Of a stretch of DNA of 12,673 bases, positions 11,517 through 12,673 are shown one piece after another; the first letter of the stretch is position 1; the number at the start of each line of letters is the position of its first letter. The notes beneath the pieces were generated by a model. The model was not told where the DNA came from. It ran no database searches and worked only from the letters and a program-made list of their open reading frames with translations. The translations under genes were made by a program, and so were the position numbers. Location of the stretch: assembly GCA_013696945.1 (NCBI GenBank), contig JACCXQ010000140.1, positions 1 to 12,673 on the forward strand, given 5' to 3'. This stretch comes from Chloroflexota bacterium (lineage in GTDB: Bacteria > Chloroflexota > Limnocylindria > Limnocylindrales > CSP1-4).

Positions 11517-12673
11517 GCTCCCCACGACTGCCCATCCCACTCGAGCTCGACGGCCCCGATACGGACCGTATCCCCCACGTCGACGCCGGCCCGCACGAGC
11601 TCTCGCTCGACGCCCATCCGCTCGAGGTTTCGCTGGAAGCGATCGGCGGATTCCTCGTTCTCGAAGTCGGTCTGGGCAGCCAGCCGCTCCACTCGCTGCC
11701 CACGCACGCGGAAGCCGTCCGCCTCGCGCTGGACGGCGAAGCCCGTCACTGTCGCGTCGAAGCGGTGCACGACGACACCTGCCGGCTCGCCCGGCTCGGC
11801 AAGGGCGGCCCGGTCGGGAAGCAGCAACGCCAGGGCCCGCAGCAGGCCATCCAGTCCGAGGAGCTCCCGCGCTGACACCGCGACGAACTCGAGGCCCTCA
11901 CGCTTGCGGGCGCGGCGAAAGGCAGCCAGCCGCGGCTCCGCATCGGCGAGATCGAGCTTGTTCGCGACGACGAGAGTCGGCTTCTCGATGAGCCGCGGAT
12001 CGTGCAGCCGGAGCTCCTCGCGGATGACGCCGAAGTCCGCCTCGGGGTCGCGGCCGGCCAGGTCGACCACGTGTGCCACGACCCGTGTCCGCTCCACGTG
12101 TCGCAGGAAGGCGTGACCCAGCCCTGCGCCGCCGCTCGCGCCCTCGATCAGCCCGGGGAGATCGGCGATCGTCGGCCGGCGCTGGTCTTGGGGATCGAGC
12201 GTGTCGAGATCCAGCACGCCCAGGTTCGGCTCCAGGGTCGTGAACGGATAGTCGGCGATCTTGGGCTGCGCGCGCGTGATGGCGGCCAGCAGCGTGCTCT
12301 TCCCGGCATTCGGGAGCCCGACCAGCCCGACATCAGCGATCAGTCGCAACTCCAATCGGATGGTGTGCTCCTCGCCAGGCTCGCCCTTCTGGGCGTGGCG
12401 CGGTGCCTGGTGCGTGGCGGTCGCGAAATGGGCATTGCCCAAGCCACCCCGCCCGCCTCGCGCGACCATCACCTGCTGTCCCGTTGCCACGAGGTCGGCC
12501 AGCAGGTTTCCGGTCGCATCGTCGAACACGACAGTGCCGGGCGGGACGCCCAGCTCCAGGTCGCGCCCCTGCTTGCCATGACGCCGCGATCCCGCGCCCT
12601 TCTCGCCCGGTGTCGCACGGAAGTGGTGCTTGAAGCGGTAGTCGGCGAGGGTGGTGAGGCCCGGGTCGACGAT
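11513..12673 (-). CDS. obgE: GTPase Obg (ObgE/CgtA), 5' end outside window
   Basis: Essential GTPase of 50S ribosome assembly, also linked to stringent response. 386 residues are visible in this frame to the window end; about 45-50 N-terminal residues are missing. The Obg fold is the visible start (DPGLTTLADYRFKHHFRA to GNAHF with Gly-rich turns ARGGRGGLGN). The G domain has G1 GLPNAGKST (12293-12319), switch I DYPFTTLEPNLG, G3 DLPGLIEGA, G4 NKLDL and G5 VSAREL. A C-terminal OCT domain (about the last 85 residues, from VVVHRFDATVTGF to VELEWDGQSWGA) completes a long-form Obg like that of Bacillus and actinobacteria. The GTG at 12529 is internal. The stop overlaps the nadD start (GTGA). The gene likely sits downstream of rplU-rpmA outside the window, as is usual. 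Confidence 0.96.
   Translation of the reverse strand: MVDPGLTTLADYRFKHHFRATPGEKGAGSRRHGKQGRDLELGVPPGTVVFDDATGNLLADLVATGQQVMVARGGRGGLGNAHFATATHQAPRHAQKGEPGEEHTIRLELRLIADVGLVGLPNAGKSTLLAAITRAQPKIADYPFTTLEPNLGVLDLDTLDPQDQRRPTIADLPGLIEGASGGAGLGHAFLRHVERTRVVAHVVDLAGRDPEADFGVIREELRLHDPRLIEKPTLVVANKLDLADAEPRLAAFRRARKREGLEFVAVSARELLGLDGLLRALALLLPDRAALAEPGEPAGVVVHRFDATVTGFAVQREADGFRVRGQRVERLAAQTDFENEESADRFQRNLERMGVERELVRAGVDVGDTVRIGAVELEWDGQSWGA

Noticed and set aside
11220..12116. A 298-codon plus-strand open frame across nadD and obgE
   Set aside because: It reads antisense through two clear genes and has no domain-like pattern.

Overview
The window is about 12.7 kb of very GC-rich bacterial chromosome, densely packed with mostly housekeeping genes. 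The organism is probably a high-GC Chloroflexota (Ellin6529/Limnocylindria type) or, less likely, an actinobacterium. The reasons are the strong G/C bias at third codon positions, an F420-type luciferase-like oxidoreductase, a CGNR zinc-finger regulator, several GTG starts, TANNNT boxes immediately before start codons, and the gene order leuS / comEA-comEC / HD / holA // rsfS-nadD-obgE. This assignment is inference; no rRNA or marker search was possible. I see no mobile element, CRISPR array, tRNA or rRNA.

Left part (1-3400): the 3' nine-tenths of leuS (+, cut by the window edge) runs convergently into a CGNR/ABATE transcription regulator (-). Divergent from the regulator is a pair of very small translationally coupled ORFs (+), a 44-aa single-pass membrane peptide and a 57-aa Arg-rich peptide. 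The regulator and the peptides share a control region with an 8-bp inverted repeat. A strong hairpin closes the peptide pair.

Middle (3480-9826, all +): a luciferase-like flavin/F420 monooxygenase stands alone. After a hairpin-rich leader come comEA and comEC, the DNA receptor and inner-membrane channel of natural transformation. They are followed by an HD-domain phosphohydrolase and holA (DNA polymerase III delta), which overlap by GTGA. The comEC reading frame stays open about 200 bp into the HD gene, so its 3' end is uncertain.

Right part (9823-12673, all -): a small YgiT-like zinc-ribbon protein converges on holA with both stop codons inside one CTAG. Upstream of it lies the operon obgE (5' end outside the window) - nadD - rsfS, coupled by a GTGA overlap and a 17-bp gap. 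This is the well-known ribosome-maturation/NAD cluster. The HD protein may be a displaced functional analogue of yqeK, which sits between nadD and rsfS in Firmicutes.

I found no convincing new multi-gene system. The points most worth a second look are the operator-like repeat with the coupled mini-ORFs, the open comEC tail carrying a probable leaderless promoter for the HD gene, and the comEA leader hairpins.
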